64,000 nt of DNA, from NCBI RefSeq assembly GCF_003711515.1, contig NW_021167086.1:62001-126000 (forward strand), given 5' to 3'. A model generated the notes under the pieces. The model was not told the origin of the DNA and did not search any database. It saw nothing but the letters and a program-made list of their open reading frames with translations. This DNA is from Sodiomyces alkalinus F11. Its lineage: Eukaryota > Ascomycota > Sordariomycetes > Glomerellales > Plectosphaerellaceae. This document shows, piece after piece, positions 47,645 to 60,500 of the stretch. Position 1 is the first letter of the stretch. The number at the start of each line of letters is the position of its first letter. Position numbers and translations under genes: made by a program.

Positions 47645-50600
47645 GAGGTATAGTATCGGCGGCTATAAGGCGCTATACTAATAGGGCTAGGATCTAATTT
47701 ATTTTATAGTCGCCTTTTAGCGTTATCTCCTATATCTATAGCCTATATTTTCACCTTATATATTATTCCGCTATATAAGATAGTATCGATTCTCCTAATA
47801 TTTTCTAATTATATACCGGCTATTCGGCGCTAATAGTTATCCTACTTTTTATATATATATTTCTTTTACTTTTAGTATCGCTTTATAATAGCCGGAGCGT
47901 TTCCTAAGTAGTCCTCGGGCTCTTAGGTATCATACTCTACCGGCTAGCTCGCTTATTTTATAATATAGAACTTCCATCCTTATTCCTCCTTATAAGCTAT
48001 AATATCCTCGACTTTCTACTCGTCCTACTCCTCTATAAGCGGTAATAGGTTAATCGCTGAACCTTCTGCTATAAGCCCGTCTCTTTATAATTCTAATAGC
48101 GATACCGAAAATATATTATATATCCTCGAGTATTACGGTAATAGGCGAACCCTATACGCTAGCTCGCCGATCCGCTCTAAAACCTCTACCCAGATATACC
48201 GCGGTATGAGTTTTAAGCCGGACTTAAATAGACAATTAATAATAGTAAGCCCTACGAATTCTCCCTTTTCGAAACTCCTAGGCTTATACCTCTTATTATA
48301 GTGCTTAGCCTAGGTCTGAACCGCCGCCTCCTAATAAGCGCGGACCCGTTAGCGGACGTCCGCTAACTGTTTAACGCGTTCTTTAACGTCTTATACCGTG
48401 GTATCGTCTCTAGGTTTAACGTACTCTATTATCCTCGGGTAATACCCGTAGAGTACCTTGTATAGGGATACCCTAATAAAATTATATAGGCTATTATTAT
48501 ATATAAATTTAGCCTTTTATAACTAGATCGGCTAATACTCGGCGGCCCCCGCTCCTATTATCCTCAAGAACTTAAGTAGCGTCTAATATATCTATTCGGT
48601 TTACCTATCCGTTTAAGGGTAGAACGTAGTGGATAGTCGGCGAGTAATCGCCCTTTCGCGGCAGAACTCCTCCTAAAACCGACTCGTAATAAGCTTATCC
48701 CTATTACTTATAATTCCCTTTAGGCTCTCGAAACGATATTTAACCTCGCTATAAAGGATAGCAGCTAACTAGGGTACTATAAGTATCTTATAGGTTAGTA
48801 TAAAAAGTATATACTTTATTAGGCGGTCGATAATTACTAGTATAGCGTTATAGGTTTAACCGTCTTTACCCTTTACGGGTAGGAAACCCGTAATAAAGTC
48901 TATAGCGATCTCTTGAAACGGGTATAACGGTAATAGTAGCGATTATAGTTATCCGTGCCGTTTATACCTTAATACCTAAGTGCCTTTATAAGCCGAGTAT
49001 ATAGCGACGTATTCGCGAATATTATACGCTAGGTTAACCTAATAAAATTTCCTTAATACTAGCTCTAATATCTTATTCGCACCTATATACCCCGTATAGG
49101 GGTTATTATAGTATTAGCGTAGAATCTCCTTCCAAATCGTCGTCTCCTCGGGGATTATTAGTCTTCCCCTATAACGTAGTATACCATTTTAATCGAGAGA
49201 GTACCCCGCTCTTTTTCTGGTCTTTTATCGAATATTCGCCGCTAAAGATATATAGTTAGCGTTAGTAGTCTATAGCCCTCTAACTAATTACTTAAACTCT
49301 TTATTAGATATAAAACGATTTACTGTTTCGCCCCTAAAAAGCTCCTATACTATAGAGTATAGGATATACTAATCCGGGATTATAGTAACTCTAGCCTTAG
49401 TCTCCTCCTCTGGCGTATAGTTAGTAAAGGCCCGCCGGGCCGTTATATTATTACCGCGGGTTTTCTTAGCCTATATAATTACTATAAAGACGACACGCGA
49501 GGTACCGTCTTCTAGGCTTAGAGGTGGCTATTACCCTTATCGCCCTACTCTAAAGCTTAGCTACGCGATATCTTCGTTTAGCGGAGCGACCCGTTATCTC
49601 TTAGGTCTAAGGTCCTTCTCCTAAAATAACCTCCTAATAGCCTATATATATACGAAAAGAACCGCCTTCTCTAGGGTAATATAGATTTATACGATCTATC
49701 AGCGAACGCTCGCCTATATATTATTAATTAGACTTAGCTTGTTAGAGAGAGTAGGGAGGATATTGCTATAGGATATTCCCCCCCCTATATAGTCTAGTCT
49801 CCTAGATAGACTATCCGCCGGGTTTATCTTTCCCGGGCGATATTATACTTCGAAATCGAAAGATATAAGCCGATACACCTATCTAGCAAGCCTTCCGCGA
49901 AGGTCTTATACTAGCGCCCGCAGCACGCCCTTTAGGGCTTTATAGTCTATTAGGACTGTAAACGCCTACCCCGTACCTTTAACGTAGTATTTTTAGTACT
50001 CCAAGCTTTCCACGATAGCTAATAACTTCTATTATCCTATAGCCTACTATTATTCCGTGTCGGTGAGTTTTCGTAAATAGTAGGCGATTAGTCCCTACTA
50101 TAAATTGTGCTTCGGACTTAAAATTCCGGATACTACTTTATCCGACGCGTTTATCTCGACTCTAGAATCTAGTATAGGGTTTTAATAGCGTAGAATAGGC
50201 GCTAAGTTAAAGGCGACCTTTAGTCTTTTAAAAGCTTCTTAAGCCTCCGGCGGAAAATAAAACGGCCTTTTCTTTACGCCGGCCTTACTACCCTTTAATA
50301 GCGCGGATAGGGGTATTATAACCTTCGAGTACCCCTTAATAAATCTCTTATAGAAATTTATAAATTCTAGGAAGACTTACACGTCCTTAAAAGATTCTAG
50401 CGCCGGCTAGTCGGCTACCGTTTATACCCTTTTTAGGTCTATCGTAATACCCTTACGGCTTACTATAAACCCTAAGAAGTCTACTTAGTCCTTATAAAAT
50501 TCGCACTTCGATAGTTTAGTATATAATTAGTAATGCCGTAACCTTCTAAGGACCTATTATAGGTACTTCGTTTATTCCTCCTTAGTACGGGAGTAAATCA

Positions 50601-53115
50601 GGATATTGTTAAGGTATACGATATAGTAGATATTAAGTAAACCGGCGAGTACTCGGTGACTATACGCCTAAAACGTCGCGGGCGCGTTCGTTAACCCGAA
50701 CGGTATAACCGTATACTTAAAGTGTTTATACTATATTCTGAATACAGTTTTCTAGCGGTCCTCTTTCTTAATACGGATCCTATAATAGACGCCTCGGATA
50801 TCGACCTTCGAAAAGTATTAGGCGCCTAAGAGGCGATTTAGTAGTTCCCTAATTAGTAGGAGTAAGTACTGGTTCTTAATCGTGACGGCGTTTAACCTAT
50901 AATAGTTAATATATAGGCGGAGGCTATTATCCTTTTTCGGCACGAATAGGACTAGCGACCCCGCTAGGCTAGTCGATTTCTGAATACAACCACTTATTAT
51001 GGCTTTAGCGATATACTTTGTTAGCTCTTCGAGCTATATAGGCGATAGCGGGTATAAGGGCCTAAACGGAGGCTCCTTCCCCTTTTATAGGTTAATAGAA
51101 TATTCTACGTCCTCTAATAAAGGTGGTTCCTTCGCTACTTCTTCCGAAAATATATCTTCGAACTATCGTAGACTAAAAGGTAAACGCACGCCTTTAGGCC
51201 GTGGTTTATCGTTATCTACTAACGGAATCGTTATATCCGGGGTACTACCCGTGATAGCGGTAGCTATAATAACGTATATAACGTATGCCTTTACCCTTTA
51301 CTCTACTACCTCCCGGGCCTAGGCCTCGGGTTCCGCGATAAAGAGCGGTCTAAAGCCGAATATTCGGCTAGCCGTATTAATTAGGATACTCTCCTAACCT
51401 ATACTATTATTCGATAATAGTAAATAACCTAACCCCTTTAGCCGGTCTATATAAATAAATAGTCTCTTTAAGAGTTAGGGCCTCCTTTTAGAGTCTACTA
51501 AATAAAAAGCTAAGCCGTATACTCCGCGACTACTCGCCGCTTAGCTATTAAAACCTTTTAGAGCCGGGGCCTGGATTCCGCCTAACGGCTATAACTTTAA
51601 CCGTTCTACTAGTGCTAGGCTAATAATATTAACTTATATACCCGTATTAAGGTTAACGCTAAGCTTAACCTCGCGCCCTTCTCGGATAACGTACGTAACT
51701 CCTCGCACGACTTTACCAACTAAGACCTATTTCGGGGCTTTTACGGATATAGTGCTTATCCCCTATACTACGCCGATCCGTTTCCCGGGCTATTAGGGAT
51801 CTCGGTAATCCGTATATCGTCGTTAAGGGCTAATTTCCCTTAAACCTGAATATTACTTATATTAGCGCTTTTCTTCGCTAAGTCTTTACCGCTATCCTTA
51901 TAGTCTTTACTATAGTAGTCCTTAGACCAGTATCTCTTTTTACTATAGTTATAGCACTCTCTATTAAAGAGTTTATCTAACCTAGAGGTCTTTTAGGCGT
52001 TAGGCGTAGTCGTCGACGATAAAGATTTTATCGTTTATTACTACCCCTTTAAGGTGCTTTCCGACTATTTAGCGGACGGATACTATCCCCTTTAACACGG
52101 GTTATCCTTCTAATAGTAGGAGTAGGACCTTTTCAGGCTATTAGACCTATTATTTAAGGAGTATATCTTCTAAAGTAACTACGCCTCCTACGCTACCGTG
52201 TAAGCCTTTTTAAGCTTAACCCGCCGCTTATAAAGCTTATCGCGGAACCGTGCGGGTAGTCGTCGAAAATAGTTATACGCACGCTCTTCGCTACTATACG
52301 TCTCTTACCCTAATAGGCGATAATAGTTATCCTATTATTCGAATAACTTTATCGGCGTTATCTCGCCGATAATATATAACTTATATAGCTCCTCCCGGTA
52401 GTAGAAATACTATAAGTCGTAGGATAGGTATTCTCGCCGAATAAACGCCTTAAAGTCGTCCTATATAGGCAATAAGAGCTTTCGTTTATAGCTCCGCTAT
52501 AATATCTAGTAGAGTGTTCTAGCTTAGTTAAAGCCTATTTAATTAGCTAGAGCACGGGGGCCTTTACCCGAAAACGGCTTTTAGCCTTAACTGCAGATAC
52601 CTAGTCGTTAATCTTAATAATAGTCGCGTTCTCTCCTAGCGTTTTATAGTTATAAACCGGTGGCTTTTTATATTCGCGGTTCGTCGCCGGGTATTTAATA
52701 AGCCTTTATAGGATAGCTTCGTTCTGCCTCTATATCTACTAGTTAAACTCTTACTGCTATTATATCTAACGCGTTAGTAGGGCGAATAGGTTCTTAGTAG
52801 TTATCGGGGACGGTTCCCCTATACGGTCGGAAGACGCGTAGCTCGCCGACCGTTTAGCGCTTCTCGCTTATTCGATATCGAGTCTCCGTAGACGATTATC
52901 CACGGATAATATCCGCGTTCGCACCGAACTAAGGGATAACGATAAGGCCGTATCGTTATTATTATCCTATCGGTCCTAATGCTCTTCGATACCTCGAATA
53001 GGCTCTTTTTATTATACGCCCGTATCCGCCCGCTTAGCGTTAGTAGTACTTCGTAAAGTCCGCTTTAATAGTATCTTCGGCCCGGTAACCTTATAGGTAT
53101 AGAAGTTAAAGAATT

Positions 53116-53338
53116 TATGAAGGAATAGGCTGTAATACCAGGGAAAAGATACACTGTAACGGATAGTATAGTTCCGACTTAATAGTCGTATATTATTAAG
53201 ACTTCAACTTAAGGAGGAAAAGGGGACTTTTCCCCCTCTACGCTAACGTGGTAATTTAGTCTCGCCGAGTGCTCGGCGATCCGAGCGTATCCCCGATTAT
53301 TTATAGTGCTAATCCACCGTGCCACTTAGTTCCTTACA
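53116..53338 (-). repeat. Right LTR of element C (5' LTR in element sense), 223 bp
   Basis: Partner of 45591-45813. It keeps more CpA/TpG at its right end (CCACCGTGCCACTTAG against CTATTATACTACTTAG), so the two copies were mutated to different extents. Confidence 0.93.
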
Positions 53339-53352
53339 ATTATATACTATAC

Positions 53353-54240
53353 TTACTTAGAACTCGGTAATAGGGGTAGCGGCGGCGGGCGGTAGGGCGA
53401 TAGCGGTAAGCGGCGCGGCGGCGGGAGTAGGAGTAGCGGTAGGGGCGGGAGTAGCGATAGGGGTAGGGGCGACGACGGGGGCGGGAGCTAGTAAGGGATC
53501 TATAATGCTCTAGCCTAATTTAGCCTAACTAAGAGTAACTTAGAAGCGACCGTATACTTCCTAAAACTAATAGCGATTCTACGCAGATAGTTAGTATAGA
53601 AGTTGCGATATAAAAGGCCGATATAAACTTATATTCTTATTAGTATCGTCCTTATTTATAGTATAAGCGGTATTCTATAAGGCGTTAATAGCATCGTGGA
53701 CGGCGGCGGGGAGCTATATCGCCTATGAGTTATAGTCACTTTATACCTAATAAGGACTACCTATAAGGGAGCACTTATATATTCGGTAGGAATACTTATA
53801 ATACTTAGCGTCGGCCCTGGCCGCGCTAAGGCCCGACTAGTATTAATACTTAACGGTATATTATTAGTTACACTACCGAGTAGTATACTACGCATAGAGA
53901 GCTAAGCGGCGAGGACCGGGCGGTTTTTAGGAGCTCTACGCTTCTTAGGAGGGGGGGTCGGAGTCTACTTAGTATTAGTTACGGCCGACCTCGTAACCGA
54001 TAATAATATAGGCGGAACTTATATCGTTATTACTACTACCCTTATAAGGGCGCTTACTAGGCGAGGTAAAATCCGATATCTACTAACGGTTAGCTACGGC
54101 GCTAAACTATAGGCGGGGGGCGTGCTAATTTATAGCGAGGAGGATATAGGCGGCCTAATAGATAAGCTATTACTCGGCGATGTTAGTTATACTATTAAGG
54201 GACCTATAAGGTATCTCGGGGCTACTCACGGTATAAAAGA
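53353..54240 (-). pseudogene. Antisense reading frame of element A, right (N-terminal) part
   Basis: Minus-strand sequence flanking B's right target duplication continues the minus-strand frame left of B (28042 downward). It reads, with TAA/TAG ignored, SVVTNNYTVKY, GLSAARADAKYYKYSYRIYK, NTAYTINKDDTNKNISLYRPF, then a striking Ala/Pro/Thr-rich low-complexity run (about 53370-53490, APTPIATPAPTATPTPAAA). There is probably an indel near the B junction, since the frame shifts there. The product is not recognised. Confidence 0.45.
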
Positions 54241-54590
54241 AATTAATTAAAAAAAATAGGAAAATGCCTAAAAAGAAGCTATAGAGGGGGAAGAAAATAG
54301 GGGAAAACGAGGAATAGTAGGAGGTATATTTTATTACCCTTTCTAGGCTATTTAGGTGGAAGGAATAACCCCCGGTTATATATTCGGTAGGTATATCGTT
54401 CGTGATAAGTATACACGCCGGCGAGGAGCTCGCAATAGCACCGCTATATAAGAGCTCCTTTATACTATTGTAGCCTTAAAAGGATCTTAGCTACTACGGA
54501 TTACCTCCCTTTAAAGGAGCCCTTTAATAGAATCGGATAAAGGAATACTATGCGCAGATATATAGTTATAGCTATAGCTATATAGACATA
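54241..54590. other. Unassigned RIP-mutated DNA between elements A and E
   Basis: Begins with an A-rich stretch (about 54248-54262) and a purine-rich segment (about 54288-54340, GAGGGGGAAGAAAATAGGGG) that resembles a polypurine tract. If it is the 3' end of element A, the adjoining sequence should be its 3' LTR, but it does not match the candidate 5' LTR near 22.5 kb. Confidence 0.3.
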
Positions 54591-57500
54591 TAGTTAGTAT
54601 TGGTGGATAAGTTAGCAGGTGGCAGAGACTACTTATTAGTTCTCTGCCACAGAGCTCTAGGAGCTTTAGAGATAGTTCTAGATCTTCACGTCTTTATATT
54701 TTCTGATTATTCATATCGCCTATAACGCCGTATACGGTGTATTAATAGTAGTAACTGTTTATTACGACCCTTTACTATACTATATCCTTTTCTGTTATTT
54801 TTACGTATCTGTATTTTTCCACGCGTTTATTAATAACGTTACCTAATCTGTTATCGTCCTCGTAGATCCTTAGTATATATCTCGCACCCCTATAGTTCTA
54901 TAGATCTGATAGCGCTAAGCTATAGACGTGTAGCTATTTTCTCGTATTTTTAATAACTTTAACGTCTACACTATTATAGCTTTTTAACTTACTAATTAAG
55001 CGATTTCACACTTTTAAACGCCCTAAACGTTTTTATTTCTTATATAATCCGCCTTTATATATTTACGAGCACGAGGCGTTTATTTATATCGTGTTTACCC
55101 CTCTTTTTATTAACGTTATCCAGTTATTAATAGTTAGTAACACGATAGTTATACCTCCGCACTAAACCTTATTCTTAGCTATAGATCCTCTTTTCTATAT
55201 CTATAATCCTGCAGAGCATACCTACTACTCTTATTTTCCTCCTACCCTCCTTTACCTATATCTATAGTAGATAGACACGTTATCCTCTAAGGAGAAGGAA
55301 CTTCTCTATATTTATAAGTTTATCCAGGAATACTCCGATTAGGTATAAAAGCAGGACCTGCCTAATAGTAGTTTATTAGTTATCGAATAGGAAGGATCTC
55401 TCCTATAGTAAAGAGTTAAAGCCGAGTATTAGTAATCGTAGGCGATTACGAGATCTACTAACTACCGCGCTAGGAGCTAATCGCTAGATTCCGGCCTAAC
55501 CTTTCTTATAGCGTGGTTAATAGATTAGCAGTAAGTATAAGGAACGTTAACTATAGTCCTTAAGTTTCTTAATATCACTAAGAGTAGGCTATCCAGTAAA
55601 GTTATTTCCCGGTAGATAAGTAAAGTGCCTTGGTCTTTTTCCTAATAGAGTATCGGAGTATAGTAGATTCTCCCTCTATAAGTATTATAGTCTTCCCCAT
55701 AAATAGGTAAAGTGTTATAGCTTTACTAGTAGAAATATAGGCGTTAGAACTCTTTCTATTCTTTCGAACCCTACCCTTATAAGCTATTTAGTTTTACCCG
55801 AGTATCTCCGATAAATTCCGTTAATATTCTTTATTCGTAAATATCTTTTAGATTATATCCTCGCGTTAAATAACTATAGGACTCTAATTCACTATAATCC
55901 TCGCCCTCTCCTTATTAGTCTTAGGAACCGTTTACTAATATTAATTCCGAGCTAGCCGAGATTCTGCAGAATTCTATAGATATAGATATAGATATAACTT
56001 AGGCTACGTAGCCGACTTTGGGCTAATAGTAGTAGACCTAGTAGTAAGTAACGTAGGAGTAATAGTATACTATACGCTAGTAGTAGCTAGTAGAGGAATA
56101 ACGATAGTATACGGAGTAATAGTAACGGTAAACTAAGTAGCGATATATCCTGTAGTAATATAGATAGCGCTAGTAAACTCCCTAATTTCCGTAGTAGCAG
56201 ATTCCGTAGACTTAGTTCCTATAGTAGCTACTGGCGCCGTAGGTCCCCGCCCCTTTAGTAATACTAACGAATAACTAATTCTAGATACTCTTTAGCACTC
56301 TAATCCAGGTCGTAAAGAACGGTTAAGCTAGCTATAATAGCACGGGAGGAGACGGATAATCCTTATTTCGCTATAAGCTAAGCTTAATCGGGTAATTTAG
56401 TCTACCGGTAAACCCCTTAAATCTATTAGCGATATAGATAGTCTCTAAAGATAAGGTAATCTAGTATAATATCGATCTATTTATTAAGAAGGTGGAGCTA
56501 GTTACTTATACTCCCGAGCTAAGAGAGGAGGCTTATATTAATCTCGATACACTCTTCCTAGGTAAAGCTAATACCTAGTAGGTTAGTAGTATTATAGCCG
56601 TATAGCGTAATAAGGTTTATCGTAGCCTTAATAATATATATACTCTACTCCATAGACGTTAGCGGATTAAACCGGAGATTATAGCTAATAAGATAAGCGA
56701 TATACGTTTTATAGCACACGATATTCTAGACGGAAAATTATTCGCAGAATAGGCTAACCGAGTAGCTCGCTACTATAAAGCTTTAGCTGCTATAGTTCGT
56801 ACGAACGTCGAATTATAGCAGGAAATCTAGAACCGTATCGATCCCTTACTTTATAAGATCTGCCCTCGCCCGGATATCGATAAATATTTTAACGATTTTA
56901 TATATACTATTAAGGACTAGATTACTAATTGCTAATAATTTTTATAGTATTAAGTTCGATACGGTATAATCCGTGTAAATATACTCGGAGGTCTATCCGC
57001 TACTTCTATTACTAGCGTTCTGCTAGATAATAGAATACTTATATACACGGTAATAGATAAGGATACTAACACTAATAACGCTAATTAGGGTCGTTACGGC
57101 GGTAAAGGCGGCTCTACTAACCGTCTTAATAACCGATTCATGGGTAACCGGTCTATAGATAATTATTTTAGTTGCGGTAGATATTAGGGAAACTAGAATA
57201 ACCGAGGTAGCCGTGGAAATTAGAATAATCGAGGATATTATAGCCGCGGAGGCCGTTAGGTTCGTAGAGGTATTAGGTTCTACCGTTAGAAATAAAACGT
57301 TTATATACTTATCGTATAAGATAGTAGGTTAAACCAGGACGATCGAATAGTAGTAAATAAGTAGTCTACGTTATTATAGATAATCCTTATAGACTATAAG
57401 ATAAGGAGGACCTTCGCGCTAAAGGTTTTAAGTTTATCGACGAAGTTTTAAGCGAGGGAGAAGAGACATACTTTTACGAGACCGATAAGGTAGTTTCTAA

Positions 57501-60500
57501 CGAAATTAATATCTATTATTCTGATTTTATAGGCTATATAGGCTATCCCTCTTCTTCTTAAACGTTATCTTCTATAGCCTATTAGACCTTTAAATATACG
57601 GCTACGAGATTATAGACGAATAGTTATAAGTAAACCTCGCTAAGGCGGATAAAACCACACGTAAATCCCGATATAAAGCCCCTTACGTATTAATATCGTA
57701 AATATATAGTATATTTCTTTAGTAACTCTTAGCTCTATTAGTACGTCTATTCTAACACGTGTATAGAACCAAAACCTAAAGGATAGAATCTATATCGGAT
57801 TTACGAGTAATAGATCGGTTAGACTAACGCTTTATCTATTTCGGTGCGAGAGTCTACGGATATATAGCAGGCCGCCGTGTAATCTACGGTTATATAGGCT
57901 AAGGAACCGGCGATACCGGAACCCGCCTACTTATAGGCCGAGGACTTCTCAGTATAAGGTTAGGACTTAAGATAGGAGTCTATTAACGGATTAGTAGATA
58001 ATAGACCGCTAAGGCTATTAAAGCTAGATACCCTGTATAGCTTTTATGCTTTCCGGCTAAACAATATAGTTAACGCCTAGGCGTTAGTCGCTAGAAGTCT
58101 TAATCGGTATATATATACTACTAAATCCCGATAAAATTTACGCTATTAGGGATAACTATAAACGTCTATATCGACTCGGGTTATACCACGATAATAGTCG
58201 ATAGATAGTGGCTATAGAACTATACGTATAATATTCGTTTCGCCGAGGCAGCGAAGCTAAGACCGATACACGGTATCGCTAGGAAGACTATTACTAAGGA
58301 GATTACGATATTCGATTTCTATATTAACGGCTATATCCAAAATATACTAAATCTAGGGCATTATATAGTAACGGTATAGGTGATTAATAAGTTAAAGGCT
58401 AAAATACTACTTAGAGCGGTATTCCTTAGCACCTACGGTATTAATATCCTTTATTCCATAGGGTAAGTACGCGTTGTAGGATACTATAGTATAAGGATTC
58501 TAATCTCGGGATACCGGAAGAAGTTTATAGGATATCACATCCGTAGAGTGATAGCAGCGTAGATAGTATTTATTCTACTAATATCCTTGACTCTAATCCT
58601 AGTAGCTATACTAGTCTACTTATAGGGCATGAATACTATTTCGTACCCGATCCTAAGTATACTATACTATATTGTATATACGATATATATACTCCTAAAG
58701 TAGTTTACTACGTTAACTATAGTAATACGGGCTATATAGTTTATCGGAATAATAGAGTAGGCTATATTATAGACTTATAGAATAATAATAAGGCAGAGCT
58801 AGTTAAATAGGCGAACGCTTACGCGTTAATAGCGGTTAAAGGCTAAGATAAAAGACGGAGTATATATCTACGCTATATTACCTAATAAGGCATAACGGGT
58901 TTATAAATTACTTAAAGAATTTAATATATAGCGTAATAGGGGAATTATTCCTCTACTATCCGATAAGCGTATACGCGTCGACTTAGTCGATAACTAATAA
59001 GGTATAAGTCTATATTCCCGTCCGTATTAACTTAGTACCGAAGATAAAGGCTATTTAGATAATAAGTTTAACGATATATATAAAGTCGGTAGAATAATAT
59101 AGTAATATAAGCCTACTCCCTTTATATATCCGGCGTTTATAGTCTAGCGTACCGTGAACAGGACGCGTAAGGGTAGAGTAGTCGTTAATCTACGAAGACT
59201 TAACGCCGCTATACTCCCCAACGTATATCCGATCCCGTTATAAGATAAGATTATTTAGTGTCTTTAAGAGCAGAAGTATTTTAGTATGTTTAACGCTAGC
59301 TTATTCTTTTACTAGCTACCGGTATAGGAAGGATATAAGGATCGAATAACTATTGTCTCTCCTTAAGGATTAAAACGCTCTAAAGTTATACTAATAGGAT
59401 TTCGTAACTCCCCGCCGTTCGTATAACGCTTTATAGATTAACGTCTATTTAAGTATAGGTATTTCTATAAAGCGTATACTAATAATATTATTATCTTTTC
59501 TAATACGTTTAAGGAGCACCTTAAGTATCTACGGATTATTATAAAGCTATTTTAAGATATCCGACTCGCGTTATCGCTAGTAAAATTATTCTATACGTAT
59601 AACTTAGTGCGTTTACTCGGTTTTAAAGTTAATAGACTTAGTCTATATATAACCGCTAATCGTATTGAAGCTCTACGATAGCTTAAAATACCCGAAAAGC
59701 TATCCGATTTAGAGACTTATATCGGAAAAGTCGGTTTTCTACGACGATTTATGCCTTAGTTTTGTGTTAAGGTCGACCCGCTATAAAAACGTAAGACTAC
59801 GCTACTTAATAACGCTAAAGACTCCGGCCAGATTACGTAGTTAGCTCCGAAGTATCTAAGGCAGCGATAGATAAGTAGGTTAATATATAAACCGATAGAT
59901 ATTAAAAGATAAGCTTTTAAGATTATTTAGAAGTAGGTTATAGAGGAGATACGACTATATTACTATAACCCTAACTAAATAACGTTCCTTAACCTGGATA
60001 CTAGCGGAAGCGGACTAGGTATATTCCTTTTCTATCTCTCGGTGCTATAGGATGAAGGTAAAGTACTAGTTAATATACTTTAGCCGATCCTATTTCTATC
60101 CAGGAAGCTTATAGCTATAAAGATATAATATAAGGCTATAGAACTAGAGATCTATGCCTTAGTCTAGGCCTATAAAATATTACGAACTAGACTATAATTC
60201 TATCGTTAACCGGTAATAGTCCTAATAGATTACTAAGCGACGCGAAGTATCGTTTATTAGACGTCTTTAAAGACGATAGATATTAATAAGTTAAACCCTC
60301 GATTAATAGCTACCTCGACTTTCCTTAGCTAGTTTAGGCTAGAGGTACGCTATATTCCTGGTCGGTAAAACTTAGTTCTAGACGCTTTATCTAGATTACT
60401 TATCGTAGATAATAAAGACTCTTAGGAGTTAATAGAGTAGAAGAAAGCTAAGCGTATAAATAAAGTAAAGCTATTAGATACTAGTAAGTTAGACGATATT

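Larger units (their letters stand above)
45591..53338 (-). mobile_element. Complete Ty3/gypsy chromovirus C, RIP-mutated
   Basis: 7748 bp with 223-bp direct LTRs (45591-45813, 53116-53338) and target duplication ATTAT (45586-45590, 53339-53343). Minus-strand order from the right: gag, zinc knuckle at about 51880-51960 (CYNYSKKRYWSKDYYSK; the Cys/His set partly turned to Tyr), protease near 51.6 kb, reverse transcriptase about 50.4-51.0 kb (YIVYLNNILIYSR), RNase H about 49.9-50.2 kb, integrase about 48.5-49.1 kb (AIDFITGFL, ISNRDKLITSRFW), and a chromodomain at about 47.9-48.0 kb (WKFYIIK...EPEDYLGN). A polypurine tract AAAAAGGGGGCAG (minus strand, about 45814-45826) abuts the left LTR and confirms orientation. 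About 2 kb between pol and this LTR holds a separate plus-strand frame. Confidence 0.92.
28043..53347 (-). mobile_element. Ty3/gypsy chromovirus B, nested host for elements C and D
   Basis: Bounded by direct LTRs (28043-28428 and 45208-45590 plus 53344-53347) and by the 5-bp duplication TATAC (28038-28042 and 53348-53352). Removing D and C leaves about 10.4 kb. Minus-strand order from the right: gag (about 42.6-45.2 kb), reverse transcriptase (about 40.9-41.6 kb, FINNIVVASDT replacing the usual DD box), RNase H toward 40.3 kb, [element D], integrase zinc-binding part (about 32650-32830, YYFGIKRT) and core (about 31900-32630, DFIIGLP and FLIVT), and a chromodomain-like end (about 31540-31640, GRGKPRVEYLI). 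A minus-strand primer-binding-like TGGTAACTAAGC lies 3 bases inside the right LTR, supporting the orientation. About 3 kb lies between pol and the left LTR, unusually long. Confidence 0.85.

Noticed and set aside
50999..51322. 107-codon plus-strand frame
   Set aside because: It is opposite the protease/reverse transcriptase part of element C; low-complexity Ser/Tyr reading.
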